From: Streptomyces sp. CG4
GTDB lineage: Bacteria; Actinomycetota; Actinomycetes; Streptomycetales; Streptomycetaceae
Assembly: GCF_041080655.1 (NCBI RefSeq)
Contig: NZ_CP163525.1
Location: 5,704,001-5,768,000 of the forward strand
Length of the DNA: 64,000 nucleotides
Reading direction: 5' to 3'
Part shown: positions 1 to 7,975 of the stretch, piece by piece
Layout: every line of letters begins with the position of its first letter
Position numbering within the stretch: the stretch's first letter is position 1
Notes under the pieces: model-generated
What the model was told of the DNA's origin: nothing
Database searches by the model: none
Seen by the model: only the letters and a program-made list of their open reading frames with translations
Translations under genes and position numbers: made by a program

Positions 1-284
1 GGCGGAGGCGTCGTCTGTGGCGGCGGCCGCCTCGTCGATCCTGCCCTGCTGCCACGCCGTGAGGAATTGGGTGGAGGCCGTACGGACCTCGGCGGCACTG
101 AGGGGACCGGACTTGACGGCCTTGTGGTCGGCCGAGGCGGACGTGCGCTCGTCGGCCGCCGCGCCGCCGTCGGTCAGTGCGTAGGCACCGAACCCGACGC
201 CGCCGACGAACACGGCGATCATGCCGCCGACCACGGCGGGCCTGGTGGTCTTCCGTCGCTCGGCGACGCGCCTTCTGTTGCCCA
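1..284 (-). CDS. Penicillin-binding protein, N-terminal part (cut by window edge)
   Basis: The visible 94 residues are the start of a larger minus-strand protein that leaves the window on the left. A basic cytoplasmic stretch (RRRVAERRK) is followed by one membrane anchor at about residues 15-36. Next comes the beginning of an NTF2-like MecA_N-type domain (GPLSAAEVRTASTQFLTAW). In Streptomyces this layout belongs to class B penicillin-binding proteins, periplasmic-side transpeptidases that cross-link peptidoglycan. The GTG at 284 is chosen because GGAGG lies about 10 bases upstream. The catalytic transpeptidase domain is outside the window, so the class is inferred from the N-terminus and from the neighbourhood: pmt lies near PBP genes in S. 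coelicolor. Confidence 0.72.
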
Positions 285-613
285 CAGCCTCAGTTCCTCC
301 GTGCCTTCCCCAGGGTCCCCGTGGCCCACACACTCCTCAACGACGCCACCCACCATAAAGTCCCCACCTACGAGGGTGATGTCTGCGGACGATCCGTAGC
401 AAGCTTGCGACAATCCGCACAGCGTCCACCCGGTGAGTCAACAGTGTCCCGACGCGGTACCGGTGCAAAGCAGCCGGAATGAGATGAAGTCGCCGCCCGC
501 TGCCTCGCCTCTCCACGGTCCTGACCAGGCAGTGGGCGCGGACGGAGCCGTTGCCGCCGGACCGGACGCCGAAGCGGGGCGGACGGTGGCCGCCCCGCCC
601 CTGACCGCGCTGC
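285..613. other. Intergenic region, no gene seen
   Basis: About 330 bases separate the penicillin-binding protein start from the AraC gene end. No open frame here has codon use or a ribosome site like the real genes. It must hold the promoter of the penicillin-binding gene, reading left. A 10-base palindrome (GCAAGCTTGC, 399-408) is the only notable symmetry. Confidence 0.5.
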
Positions 614-1486
614 TCAGACCGTGGTGCGGGTCACCGAGATCCACAATTGCGCGTCGGACTGCGTCGGGTCGTCCTGCGACGGGCGGGTGCGCAGGATCTC
701 CGGCCCCGGACGGTACTCGTACGGGTTGGACGGGATCCACTGGGCGGCCACGTCACCCCACATCTGCTGCAGCGCCTGCGGGAACGGCCCGGTGTTGGCG
801 AACACGGCCCAGGTGCCCGCCGGGCAGTCCAGCACGTCGAGGTCCTCGGGCAACTCGGCGGCCGTGGTCACCACCGCGTGGTAGTAGTCGAGTGCGCTGC
901 CCTCCTCGAAGCCGTCCGACAGGCGCACGGTCGCCGACACCACGCCCTCCGGGTCCTGGTCCGAGAGGCCGACGATCCGCAGCATCGTCTCCGGCGAGAT
1001 GCTCTGGATGTGCTCGGCGATGTGCGGGTTGATGCCCTGGTAGATCAGCGGGACGCGGGCCTTCTTGCCGACGACCCGGAATGCTTCCTTCTCCACGATG
1101 CGGTACCGCATGGTGCTGTTCCCTTCGACAATGAGGCGGAAGGACAGCCGGGGCTGCGAGTTCAGAGCCGCGCCGGTACGCCTGGCCTCGCCGGGACCCA
1201 CACCGTGCACGGCGCGGAACGCCCGGGCGAAGGCCTCCCCCGAGGTGTAGCCGTACCGGATCGCGATCTCCAGCAACGTCGGTTCCCCGGCCAGCACTTC
1301 GGCCCCCGCCACGGTGAGCCGCCGGCGTCGGATGTACTCCGACAGCGGCATCCCCGCCAGCGAGGAGAACAGCCGCCGGAAGTGGTACTCCGACGTGACC
1401 GTGATCCGGGCCAGCGCGGTCACCTCGATGGGCTGGTCGAGGTGACCCTCGATGTGCTCCATGGCCTGGTTCAGCCGATCCAGCAA
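614..1486 (-). CDS. AraC-family regulator with GyrI-like effector domain
   Basis: This is a transcription factor with two AraC-type helix-turn-helix motifs in the first ~100 residues (HIEGHLDQPIEVTALA, then EIAIRYGYTSGEAFARAF). A C-terminal GyrI-like small-molecule-binding domain follows, of the kind found in SbmC/Rob/BltR proteins. I chose the TTG at 1486 because AGGAGG sits 6 bases upstream and the product then begins directly at the first helix. A longer frame back to 1549 is open but has no ribosome site. No target gene is adjacent: the next gene to the left is the divergent-reading penicillin-binding gene and to the right lies a decayed gene. The effector is unknown; this architecture usually senses hydrophobic or cationic compounds. 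Confidence 0.85.
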   Translation of the reverse strand: MLDRLNQAMEHIEGHLDQPIEVTALARITVTSEYHFRRLFSSLAGMPLSEYIRRRRLTVAGAEVLAGEPTLLEIAIRYGYTSGEAFARAFRAVHGVGPGEARRTGAALNSQPRLSFRLIVEGNSTMRYRIVEKEAFRVVGKKARVPLIYQGINPHIAEHIQSISPETMLRIVGLSDQDPEGVVSATVRLSDGFEEGSALDYYHAVVTTAAELPEDLDVLDCPAGTWAVFANTGPFPQALQQMWGDVAAQWIPSNPYEYRPGPEILRTRPSQDDPTQSDAQLWISVTRTTV

Positions 1487-1770
1487 CCCCGGCCTCCTTC
1501 CCTTTCGAACACCGACGTTAGGAAGGACCAAGCCTGCCGCACCCGACATCTCGTGCCCGCTCCGATCGGGTACGGCACCAGCTGGACGCGGACGGCAGCG
1601 AATCCGAGATCGACATCACCGGGAACATCGCCGATATCGAGCGTGCCCAGCCCGCCTTGCGTCAATTGGTTGATCTATGCCTAGTATTTACTCGCACATG
1701 GGCGGATCTTGACCCTGTCTGTCGTGCGTACAGGTCAGCCGGCGACCGGGGGGAACGAGGACGCTTACGC

Positions 1771-2097
1771 ATGGCCGATGCGATGGTGCTCAAAGCCCGG
1801 CAGTTCGTCAACAAAGTCTATGGTTCCCGCATCGGGATGACCGTCAAGGAAGACGGCAAGACCGGCTGGACCACGATGTACAGCCTCACCAGGGCGCTTC
1901 AGTGAGAACTGGGCATCAAGAGCCTGTCGAACAGCTTCGGCCCCACCACGCTGTCCACGCCGGCCTCGAAACACCCGAAGCTGAACGCGTCCACGATGCC
2001 GTCGGCGGATTTCTGCAGGATCATCCAGTCCGGCCTCATTCAACGTGGGAACCGTCCCACACATGCACATCTGGGCGGCGGACGGGAAGAAGGGTGA
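1771..2097 (+). pseudogene. Relic of a DUF1906-type (glycoside-hydrolase-like) protein, nonsense mutated and truncated
   Basis: The frame starting at ATG 1771 reads MADAMVLKARQFVNKVYGSR and continues with GWTTMYSLTRALQ. I recognise this as the N-terminal module of Streptomyces DUF1906 / glycoside-hydrolase-like proteins. After 44 codons there is an in-frame TGA at 1903-1905 where the family has an aromatic residue. The same frame then resumes the family sequence (ELGIKSLSNSFGPTTLST, then DFCRIIQSGL) up to about 2035. From there the sequence no longer matches the family and the frame closes at 2097. The catalytic DUF1906 domain is missing. Because reading resumes in the same frame, this is a point nonsense mutation plus a 3' deletion, not a frameshift. 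Upstream bases 1520-1770 are also open in this frame but not recognisable. Confidence 0.7.
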
Positions 2098-2269
2098 TCA
2101 CGACGAGACCCCGATCCGCCACCCCGCACTCGACTACACCGACGCCGAGACCTGTCAAATCCTCCGCCGCTACCAGGGATTCGGCGACCAGGCCGAGGCC
2201 GACGCGAAGTTGCGTGTGCCGCTGTACGCGATCTTCGAGAAGTACAACCGCATCATCCGCGAGTCCTGA
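2045..2269 (+). CDS. Small orphan reading frame, possible gene fragment
   Basis: A 74-residue frame (GTG 2045, or ATG 2063) encodes a charged, non-membrane peptide ending LYAIFEKYNRIIRES. It overlaps the dead DUF1906 relic in another frame and has no convincing ribosome site. Composition from residue 7 on (HIWAADGKKGDHDETPIRHP) looks like genuine protein, and it ends 6 bases before the next gene. It may therefore be the C-terminal fragment of a lost gene. I do not recognise the family. Confidence 0.3.
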   Translation: MGTVPHMHIWAADGKKGDHDETPIRHPALDYTDAETCQILRRYQGFGDQAEADAKLRVPLYAIFEKYNRIIRES

Positions 2270-2275
2270 CCGGCC

Positions 2276-2761
2276 ATGATCACCGCATCCGATCCATGGC
2301 AGGGGCACAACTTCCCAGCGCTCTTCGCCATCGCGCTCTGCGGAGCGGCGGCGCTGCTCGCACTCCTCGTCTACCTGTGTTCGCGACTCACACCGCGGAA
2401 CCTGCGTTCCTGCACTCCGCCGGCTGTCTGGCGGGATGCGTCCCTGCTGACGGCTGCCGCGTCACTCGCGCTCTACCTCTGGGGATGTCTGCACGTCATC
2501 TTCATGGACCGCGAGGAGGAAGGCCAGGCGTGCGAGGTGGCTCGCCCTCCGGACGTGCGGCACCTCGTCGGCATGCGAGGCGACTTCGTCCCCCTGCGGC
2601 TCGTATGCCGGGCAGCGGACGGCCGCGACTACTCCATCCTCATTCCGCACTACGTCAACCCGACCCTTCTCGTCCTGCTGCTGCTCGGCCTGACCTGCGG
2701 AGCCGTCTCCGTCCTGCTGTCCCGGCGAGCGCAGCGCATCGGCCAAGGACTGATCCGTTGA
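2276..2761 (+). CDS. Hypothetical three-helix membrane protein
   Basis: The product is 161 residues with three hydrophobic segments: about residues 14-35 (LFAIALCGAAALLALLVYL), 52-72 (ASLLTAAASLALYLWGCLHV) and 127-148 (NPTLLVLLLLGLTCGAVSVL). Between helices two and three lies a soluble loop of about 55 residues with two cysteines (QACEVARPP, LRLVCRAADG), likely outside the cell where they could form a disulphide. The ATG at 2276 lies 7 bases after the preceding small frame. The gene is followed closely by genes for exported proteins, so it may be part of one short transcript up to 4646. No family is recognised. Confidence 0.6.
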   Translation: MITASDPWQGHNFPALFAIALCGAAALLALLVYLCSRLTPRNLRSCTPPAVWRDASLLTAAASLALYLWGCLHVIFMDREEEGQACEVARPPDVRHLVGMRGDFVPLRLVCRAADGRDYSILIPHYVNPTLLVLLLLGLTCGAVSVLLSRRAQRIGQGLIR

Positions 2762-2802
2762 GTCACACCTAACCGACCCGCAGACACGCCCTCACCACGG
2801 CG

Positions 2803-3537
2803 ATGGGCGTCACCGCGGCCGCAACCCTCTCCTCCGCCGGCTTCCTGTCCGTCCCGGCCGTGGCCGCATCCCAGCCCGGCCCCGATCCCGTGAAGAACGA
2901 TGAGCTGAAGGAGGCACTGCGCAGCCTCGAAGCCCGGCGGCGACGACTCCTCACGGGCCGCCCGTCCGCCAACGGGTGGGAGATGGAGAAGGAGACCGAC
3001 GCCGGCGGATCGATCTGGACCTGTGACGTCGCGGGCACCCCAGGCCCGCTCACCGTGGCGGTCCGCGCTGGTGATGTGGCAACCGTCCTTACCCACGTGA
3101 TCCGCCGCTTCAACTACGAGATCGACGGACTCGGCACCAAGAACGAAGCCCCGGCACTCCTGGGATGGACTCACCCCGGCGAGGTACGCAACAGTGCTCT
3201 TCCGGAGAGCAACCAGGCCTCCGGTACAGCGGTCGTGAGCCGCCCCACCTGGTACACGCCCGGTGCGCAGGGTGGCTTCACCGACGTGCAGAAGGACACG
3301 GTCCGGGACATCCTCGCCGAATGCGAAGGCGTTGTCCGCTGGGGTGGTGACGACCGCCGCCCCTACGAGGGGTTGTTCTCCATCGACGTCAAGCCCGGAG
3401 ATGTCCGGCTGGCGAAGATCGCGGGCAGGATACGTGGCTGGAACGAGACGCCGGGCGAGGGAGCGGGAACCGGCCCGGACCCGTATCAGCCGGCTCGTAA
3501 GCGTGCAGTGGACCGGCTTGCCCGCCGGCAGGCTTGA
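2803..3537 (+). CDS. Putative secreted protein, apparent loss of its native start codon
   Basis: From ATG 2803 the 244-residue product starts inside what looks like a signal peptide (MGVTAAATLSSAGFLSVPAV, cleavage near AVAAS). In the same frame just upstream, codons 2773-2802 read PTRRHALTTA. This is the arginine-rich front of a Tat- or Sec-type signal, but no ATG, GTG or TTG lies between the TAA at 2770-2772 and 2803. No ribosome site precedes 2803. The mature part contains a cluster of acidic and aromatic residues and a C-terminal segment (YEGLFSIDVKPGDVRLAKIA). I do not recognise the family. It sits 41 bases after the membrane protein and 9 before a lipoprotein gene, consistent with one transcript. 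Confidence 0.55.
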   Translation: MGVTAAATLSSAGFLSVPAVAASQPGPDPVKNDELKEALRSLEARRRRLLTGRPSANGWEMEKETDAGGSIWTCDVAGTPGPLTVAVRAGDVATVLTHVIRRFNYEIDGLGTKNEAPALLGWTHPGEVRNSALPESNQASGTAVVSRPTWYTPGAQGGFTDVQKDTVRDILAECEGVVRWGGDDRRPYEGLFSIDVKPGDVRLAKIAGRIRGWNETPGEGAGTGPDPYQPARKRAVDRLARRQA

Positions 3538-3546
3538 CGGGCCGCC

Positions 3547-3963
3547 GTGATGAAACGAACGCTTCCCTCAGTCGTGTTGGCCGCGCTCATCCTGCTGACG
3601 GGGTGCAGTACGGAGCCCTCGGCGAAGAGTAGGAGTCCGCGGCCGTCCGACGGCCCGCCGACCATCAGCGCGTCCCCTGCAGGTGCGGGCCGCGACCTGG
3701 CGGCGCGCTACCGAAAGGCCGGCGGAGACGCCGACGTGTACGGGCTCACGCATACGAAGAACCGGGAAGGTGTGCTGGCCCTGACCGTGTGGACCCGCAA
3801 AAGGTCCGGCTACGGCGGTGGCATCGACACCTTCGACAAGACGCTGGCGTCCCTCCTGACCAGGGAGGGTGTCAGCCTCGCTCAGGGCTATGTGCTGAAC
3901 GTGTATGGCCCTGACGGGACCAGACTGCATCACTTCGACACCACCGTGGAGAACAACTCTTGA
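3547..3963 (+). CDS. Small putative lipoprotein
   Basis: The 138-residue product (GTG 3547 or ATG 3550) has a short basic front (MKRTLP), a hydrophobic stretch and a clear lipobox, LLTGC, at about residue 16-20. It should be lipid-anchored on the outer face of the membrane. A Ser/Pro-rich spacer follows, then a domain of about 80 residues (DVYGLTHTKNREGVLALTVW to LNVYGPDGTRLHHFDTTVE) predicted as mixed beta strands. No family is recognised. Its stop overlaps the TTG start of the next gene, so the two are almost certainly co-translated. Confidence 0.65.
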   Translation: MMKRTLPSVVLAALILLTGCSTEPSAKSRSPRPSDGPPTISASPAGAGRDLAARYRKAGGDADVYGLTHTKNREGVLALTVWTRKRSGYGGGIDTFDKTLASLLTREGVSLAQGYVLNVYGPDGTRLHHFDTTVENNS

Positions 3964-4646
3964 TACGCAGGACCCTTGCCTCCGCCTTCGTGACCGTGGC
4001 CTGCGCCGGCGCCGTCCTTGTGGGGACTGTTCCGCCGGCGCTCGCGGCTGAACCCGGCGTGGAGCCTTCGGCCACCGCGAGCCAGGATCCGACGCCGTCG
4101 GCAGAGCCGTCGACGGGGCCGGTGCATCCGGTGATCGCCGACTACGACGGGAGGAAGATCAACCTCGCCGAGTCCTGGGAAGGCGCTGACGTCTGCACCG
4201 AACTTCCCAACGGGGAGGTTCACTGCCACGACACGACCGAGGAGTCCCTGGCGGACCCAGATCTTCCCGCCAAGGTCCGGCAGGAATCTCTCAAGGCGTC
4301 CACGCTCCGGGCTTCTGACCCGCGTGGCAACTGTGCCGCCGACTACTGGTGCCTGTACCAGGACGCCAACTACCGGGGCCGGCGACTCCAGTTCTCCAGC
4401 AGTGGCAAGAAGAACCTCGGCGACTACGGGTTCCGTGACAAGCTCAGCTCGGTCTACTACTGGGTGGGCCGCTGGACGATCAACTACGGGTACGCGAAGA
4501 TCTGGGATTCCCGTTCGGGGCTGCTGCACGACCGGCAGCGGGACCTTCTTCCGCCGCACGGCTGGGCCAATTTCAAGAACATGGCCTACCCCGGCGGTGG
4601 CAACTGGAACGACAAGGTCGACGTATTCGAGGTCAAGCGATCCTGA
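3960..4646 (+). CDS. Secreted peptidase-inhibitor-family-I36 protein
   Basis: The 228-residue product begins with a typical signal peptide (MIRRTLASAFVTVACAGAVL, cleavage after PALAAE). About 100 residues of Pro/Ser/Thr-rich and acidic sequence follow. From about residue 120 on, the segment NCAADYWCLYQDANYRGRR followed by LGDYGFRDKLSSVYYW matches the I36 / beta-gamma-crystallin-like fold of Streptomyces metalloprotease inhibitors (SMI type). The paired cysteines (C..DYWC) are conserved. The TTG start at 3960 overlaps the preceding stop by 4 bases, implying translational coupling with the lipoprotein. A proteinase-inhibitor role is inferred from the fold only; many such domains have no tested target. 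Confidence 0.75.
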   Translation: MIRRTLASAFVTVACAGAVLVGTVPPALAAEPGVEPSATASQDPTPSAEPSTGPVHPVIADYDGRKINLAESWEGADVCTELPNGEVHCHDTTEESLADPDLPAKVRQESLKASTLRASDPRGNCAADYWCLYQDANYRGRRLQFSSSGKKNLGDYGFRDKLSSVYYWVGRWTINYGYAKIWDSRSGLLHDRQRDLLPPHGWANFKNMAYPGGGNWNDKVDVFEVKRS

Positions 4647-4834
4647 CGTGTGGTCCCGCTGCATGCCGTGTTCGGGGGCCGATGCGTACCGCTCGCCTGC
4701 CTCCCGCTCTGGGTGTCTCCCTCGCCCGAGATCATAGGTCGACGCTCCGAGGGGAACCGACGATGACCACTGACGACCAACAACGACCATGAGGGTGCGG
4801 CAGCCGGCCGCGCCCTCATGGCGTCTGTGCCCAG

Positions 4835-6583
4835 CTACACCCAGGTGTCCAGCCACATCCGTGACCGCCAGCTGTCGATCGGGATCGCGGTGCCCGTGTA
4901 GAGCGGCCAGAAATAGATGAAGTTCCAGGCGATCAGCAGTACCAGTACGCCCGCCGACGAGGCGCCGACCACCCGGCGGGTGTCGGAGGAGCCCGCCGGG
5001 CCGACGATCGCACCGATCAGCATCGCCACCGCCAGACACAGGAACGGCAGGAAGACGACCGCGTAGAAGAGGAAGATCGTGCGCTCCTGGTACATGAACC
5101 AGGGCAGGTAACCGGCCGCGATCCCGCACGCGATGGCACCGGCGCGCCAGTCGCGGCGGAAGGCCCACCGCCACAGCACGTACAGGATCGCGAGGCAGGC
5201 CGCCCACCACAGCAGCGGCGTGCCGATCGCCAGCACCTCACGGGCGCACTTCTGCCCGGCGTCCGAAGGGCAGCCGTCGACACCGGGGTTCGGGGACTCG
5301 TAGAAGTACGACACCGGGCGGCCCAGCACGATCCAGCTCCACGGGTTGGACTGGTACGTGTGCGGTTGCGTGAGCCCGATGTGGAACTTGTAGACCTCGT
5401 GCTCGTAGTGCCACAGGCTGCGCAGCCAGTCCGGCAGGAAGGCCCAGCTGCCGCCCTTGCCGTCGGTGGCGGCCCAGTTGCGGTAGTAGCCGCCGGTGCC
5501 GTCCGCCGGAGAAAGGATCCAGCCGGTCCAGGACGCCAGATAGACGGCGATCGCCACCGGGACCGTCGCGAGGAAGGCGATGCCCGTGTCGTACTTCAGG
5601 GCCGCCACGTACGCGTGCCGGGCACCGGCCGTCCTGCGGGTGCCGACGTCCCACAGCACCGTCATCACACAGAACGCGGCCAGGATGTACAGGCCGTTCC
5701 ACTTCGTGCCGATGGCCAGGCCCAGCATCAGCCCGGCCGCCCAGCGCCAGGGGCGCAGGCCGAAGCGGAACGTGTCGGCCACGCGCGCGTCCGGGCGGAC
5801 CCGGCCGTCCGGGTCGGCCGGCAGCGCGGCGGCCAGCCGCTCCCGAGCCCGGTCCCGGTCGATGACCAGGCAGCCGAACGCGGCCAGTACGAAGAACATG
5901 AGCACGCCGTCGAGCAGTGAGGTCCGGCTCATCACGAAGTGCAGGCCGTCCACCGCCATCAGCGTGCCCGCGAGACAGCCGAGGAACGTCGAGCGGAACA
6001 TCCGGCGCCCGATCCGGCACAGCAGCAGCACGGACAGCGTGCCGAGCAGCGCGGTCATGAACCGCCAGCCGAACGGGTCGAACCCGAAGACCAGTTCGCC
6101 GAGCCCGATGACGTACTTGCCGACCGGCGGATGCACCACGTACGCCGCGTCCGTCGGGATCGTGAGGTGACCGTGTGTCCGCAGCACCAGGTCGTTGGCG
6201 TTCTTGTCCCAGTTGACCTCGAAACCGCGGTGGACGAGCGCCCAGGCGTCCTTGGCGTAGTACGTCTCGTCGAATATCACCGCGCGCGGGCTGCCCAGGT
6301 TCCAGAACCGCATCAGGCCCGCCATCAGCGTCACCAGCAGCGGACCGCCCCAGCCCGACCAGCGCGTGATCCGCTCGGCGAGGAGCGGCGACACGCCGAG
6401 CGCCTGCCACAGCCGGGGGCTCGGCTCGGCATACGGGGGTACCAGCCGGTCGCGTACGTCGCCCGAGGGAGCGTCCTCGGCCGGTACGTAGCCGAATCGG
6501 CGCAGCCGCTGCTGCCAAGACGGCCGCTGGTCGTGCGGCGCCTGGCCCTGCCGGAGGTCCATGGAGGACGCGGTACTGGTCAC
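4835..6583 (-). CDS. pmt: Protein O-mannosyltransferase (dolichyl-phosphate-mannose type, GT39)
   Basis: The 582-residue integral membrane enzyme transfers mannose from polyprenyl-phosphate-mannose to Ser/Thr of proteins as they cross the membrane by the Sec route. The N-terminal soluble tail is about 75 residues. The first loop contains the acidic catalytic pair in AVIFDETYYAKDAWALV, followed by the conserved HPPVGKYVIGLGE segment. Around ten to eleven helices follow, with a large extracytoplasmic loop (GGYYRNWAATDGKGGSWAF). GTG 6583 is preferred; ATG 6562 is an alternative. It is divergent from rsmI across 163 bases, the same arrangement as in S. coelicolor. There, by established knowledge, pmt glycosylates lipoproteins and affects phage and antibiotic sensitivity. 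Confidence 0.93.
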   Translation of the reverse strand: MTSTASSMDLRQGQAPHDQRPSWQQRLRRFGYVPAEDAPSGDVRDRLVPPYAEPSPRLWQALGVSPLLAERITRWSGWGGPLLVTLMAGLMRFWNLGSPRAVIFDETYYAKDAWALVHRGFEVNWDKNANDLVLRTHGHLTIPTDAAYVVHPPVGKYVIGLGELVFGFDPFGWRFMTALLGTLSVLLLCRIGRRMFRSTFLGCLAGTLMAVDGLHFVMSRTSLLDGVLMFFVLAAFGCLVIDRDRARERLAAALPADPDGRVRPDARVADTFRFGLRPWRWAAGLMLGLAIGTKWNGLYILAAFCVMTVLWDVGTRRTAGARHAYVAALKYDTGIAFLATVPVAIAVYLASWTGWILSPADGTGGYYRNWAATDGKGGSWAFLPDWLRSLWHYEHEVYKFHIGLTQPHTYQSNPWSWIVLGRPVSYFYESPNPGVDGCPSDAGQKCAREVLAIGTPLLWWAACLAILYVLWRWAFRRDWRAGAIACGIAAGYLPWFMYQERTIFLFYAVVFLPFLCLAVAMLIGAIVGPAGSSDTRRVVGASSAGVLVLLIAWNFIYFWPLYTGTAIPIDSWRSRMWLDTWV

Positions 6584-6746
6584 CGCGCCATCGTAGGGAA
6601 CCGTTCTGTGCGAGTCCCGTGCATGGGCGCCACCGGTCGGGATGCGGCCGATTTCCCGGGGCCGGCGGGGCTGGCGGGGCTGCCGGGGCCGGCCCGCCGC
6701 CGCGGTCGCCGGCCGGGCTGTCAGTGGTCCCTGCGAGGATGGAGGC

Positions 6747-7595
6747 GTGACTGGAACCCTTGTCCTCGCAGGTACCCCCATCGGCGACATCGCGGACGCG
6801 CCGCCCCGGCTCGCCGAGGAGCTGGCCGGTGCCGACGTGGTCGCCGCCGAGGACACCCGGCGGCTGCGCCGGCTCACCCAGGCGCTCGGCGTCACGCCCA
6901 AGGGCCGCGTGGTGTCGTACTTCGAGGGCAACGAATCCGCCCGCACGCCGGAGCTGGTCCAGGAGCTGCTCGGTGGCGCGCGCGTGCTGCTCGTCACCGA
7001 CGCGGGGATGCCCTCCGTGTCCGACCCGGGCTACCGGCTGGTCGCGGCGGCCGTGGAGAAGGACATCAAGGTCACCGCCGTGCCCGGGCCGTCCGCCGTG
7101 CTCACCGCGCTCGCCCTGTCCGGGCTGCCCGTCGACCGGTTCTGCTTCGAGGGCTTCCTGCCGCGCAAGGCGGGCGAGCGGCTGTCCCGGCTGCGGGAGG
7201 TCGCGGACGAGCGGCGCACGCTCGTGTACTTCGAGGCCCCGCACCGGCTCGACGACACCCTCGCCGCGATGGCCGAGGTCTTCGGCGCGGACCGACGGGC
7301 CGCCGTCTGCCGCGAGCTGACCAAGACGTACGAGGAGGTGCGGCGCGGGCCGCTGGCCGAGCTGGCGCGGTGGGCCGCGGAGGGCGTGCGCGGGGAGATC
7401 ACCGTCGTGGTCGAGGGGGCGCCCGAGGCCGGGCCGGAGGAGCTCGACGCGGAGGAGCTGGTGCGCCGGGTGCGGGTGCGGGAGGAGGCCGGGGAGCGGC
7501 GTAAGGAGGCGATCGCCGCGGTGGCGGTGGAAGCGGGTATTCCGAAGCGGGTTGTCTTCGACGCGGTGGTTGCAGCGAAGCGAGCCGGTGAGTGA
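6747..7595 (+). CDS. rsmI: 16S rRNA (cytidine-1402 2'-O)-methyltransferase
   Basis: The 282-residue cytosolic SAM-dependent enzyme methylates the ribose of C1402 in the decoding centre of 16S rRNA. The fold is the tetrapyrrole-methylase type. The N-terminus TLVLAGTPIGDIADAPPRL carries the G-T-P-I-G-(D/N) motif, followed by EDTRRLRRL, the glycine-rich DAGMPSVSDPGYRLV and the AVPGPSAVLTAL loop. The C-terminal ~55 residues (RRVRVREEAGERRKEAIAAV) form the small domain typical of RsmI. The GTG at 6747 has GGAGG immediately upstream. Length is usual. It reads divergently from pmt. Confidence 0.95.
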   Translation: MTGTLVLAGTPIGDIADAPPRLAEELAGADVVAAEDTRRLRRLTQALGVTPKGRVVSYFEGNESARTPELVQELLGGARVLLVTDAGMPSVSDPGYRLVAAAVEKDIKVTAVPGPSAVLTALALSGLPVDRFCFEGFLPRKAGERLSRLREVADERRTLVYFEAPHRLDDTLAAMAEVFGADRRAAVCRELTKTYEEVRRGPLAELARWAAEGVRGEITVVVEGAPEAGPEELDAEELVRRVRVREEAGERRKEAIAAVAVEAGIPKRVVFDAVVAAKRAGE

Positions 7596-7975
7596 CAGGG
7601 GTTTGCTCGCCCAACAGCTCGGCGGCGTGCGTCGTTCGGCGACCGCGGGTCTGTGGGGCTTGTTCGCGCAGTTCCCCGCGGCCCTTCGGGCGTTGCCCCC
7701 GACCGGCATTCACACCGCCTCTGAGCAGGGCTGTTCTCGGGTGAGCAGACGGGCCATGGGAGGGCAAAGGGCTGTCGCCGATGGCAAAGGGAAACGAGGC
7801 CGAACGGGGCGGTTTCGGCAAGGAAGGCTCAAATCGCTTCCAACACTCGACAGCCCTGCTGCGTTCGCGCTGGTGAAGGCGTCCACTGGGTGAAGGGACG
7901 CACCCGTCCCTCGCCCCAGGGATTCCGGGGGGAACCCCGTGCGGGGCGCTTGTCCAGCGGACAAGAGGAGCTGGC
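7596..7975. promoter_or_regulatory. 380-bp leader region with two perfect short inverted repeats
   Basis: No convincing gene lies between rsmI and the zinc-ribbon gene. Two perfect dyads lie near the downstream gene. AGGGACG-CACC-CGTCCCT (7894-7911) may act as a terminator or leader stem. CTTGTCC-AGC-GGACAAG (7949-7965) ends 10 bases before the ATG at 7976. It could sequester the adjacent GAGGAG ribosome site or serve as an operator. Which of these applies cannot be told from sequence. Confidence 0.4.

Noticed and set aside
5238..7709. Very long minus-strand open frame (823 codons) across pmt and rsmI
   Set aside because: It is a shadow of high-GC third positions; it crosses two recognisable genes on both strands and its own sequence is an Arg/Gly/Pro-rich string without any domain.
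7552..7893. 113-codon plus-strand frame between rsmI and the zinc-ribbon gene
   Set aside because: It begins inside rsmI, has no ribosome site and no coding-like composition; the region is better read as a leader with inverted repeats.
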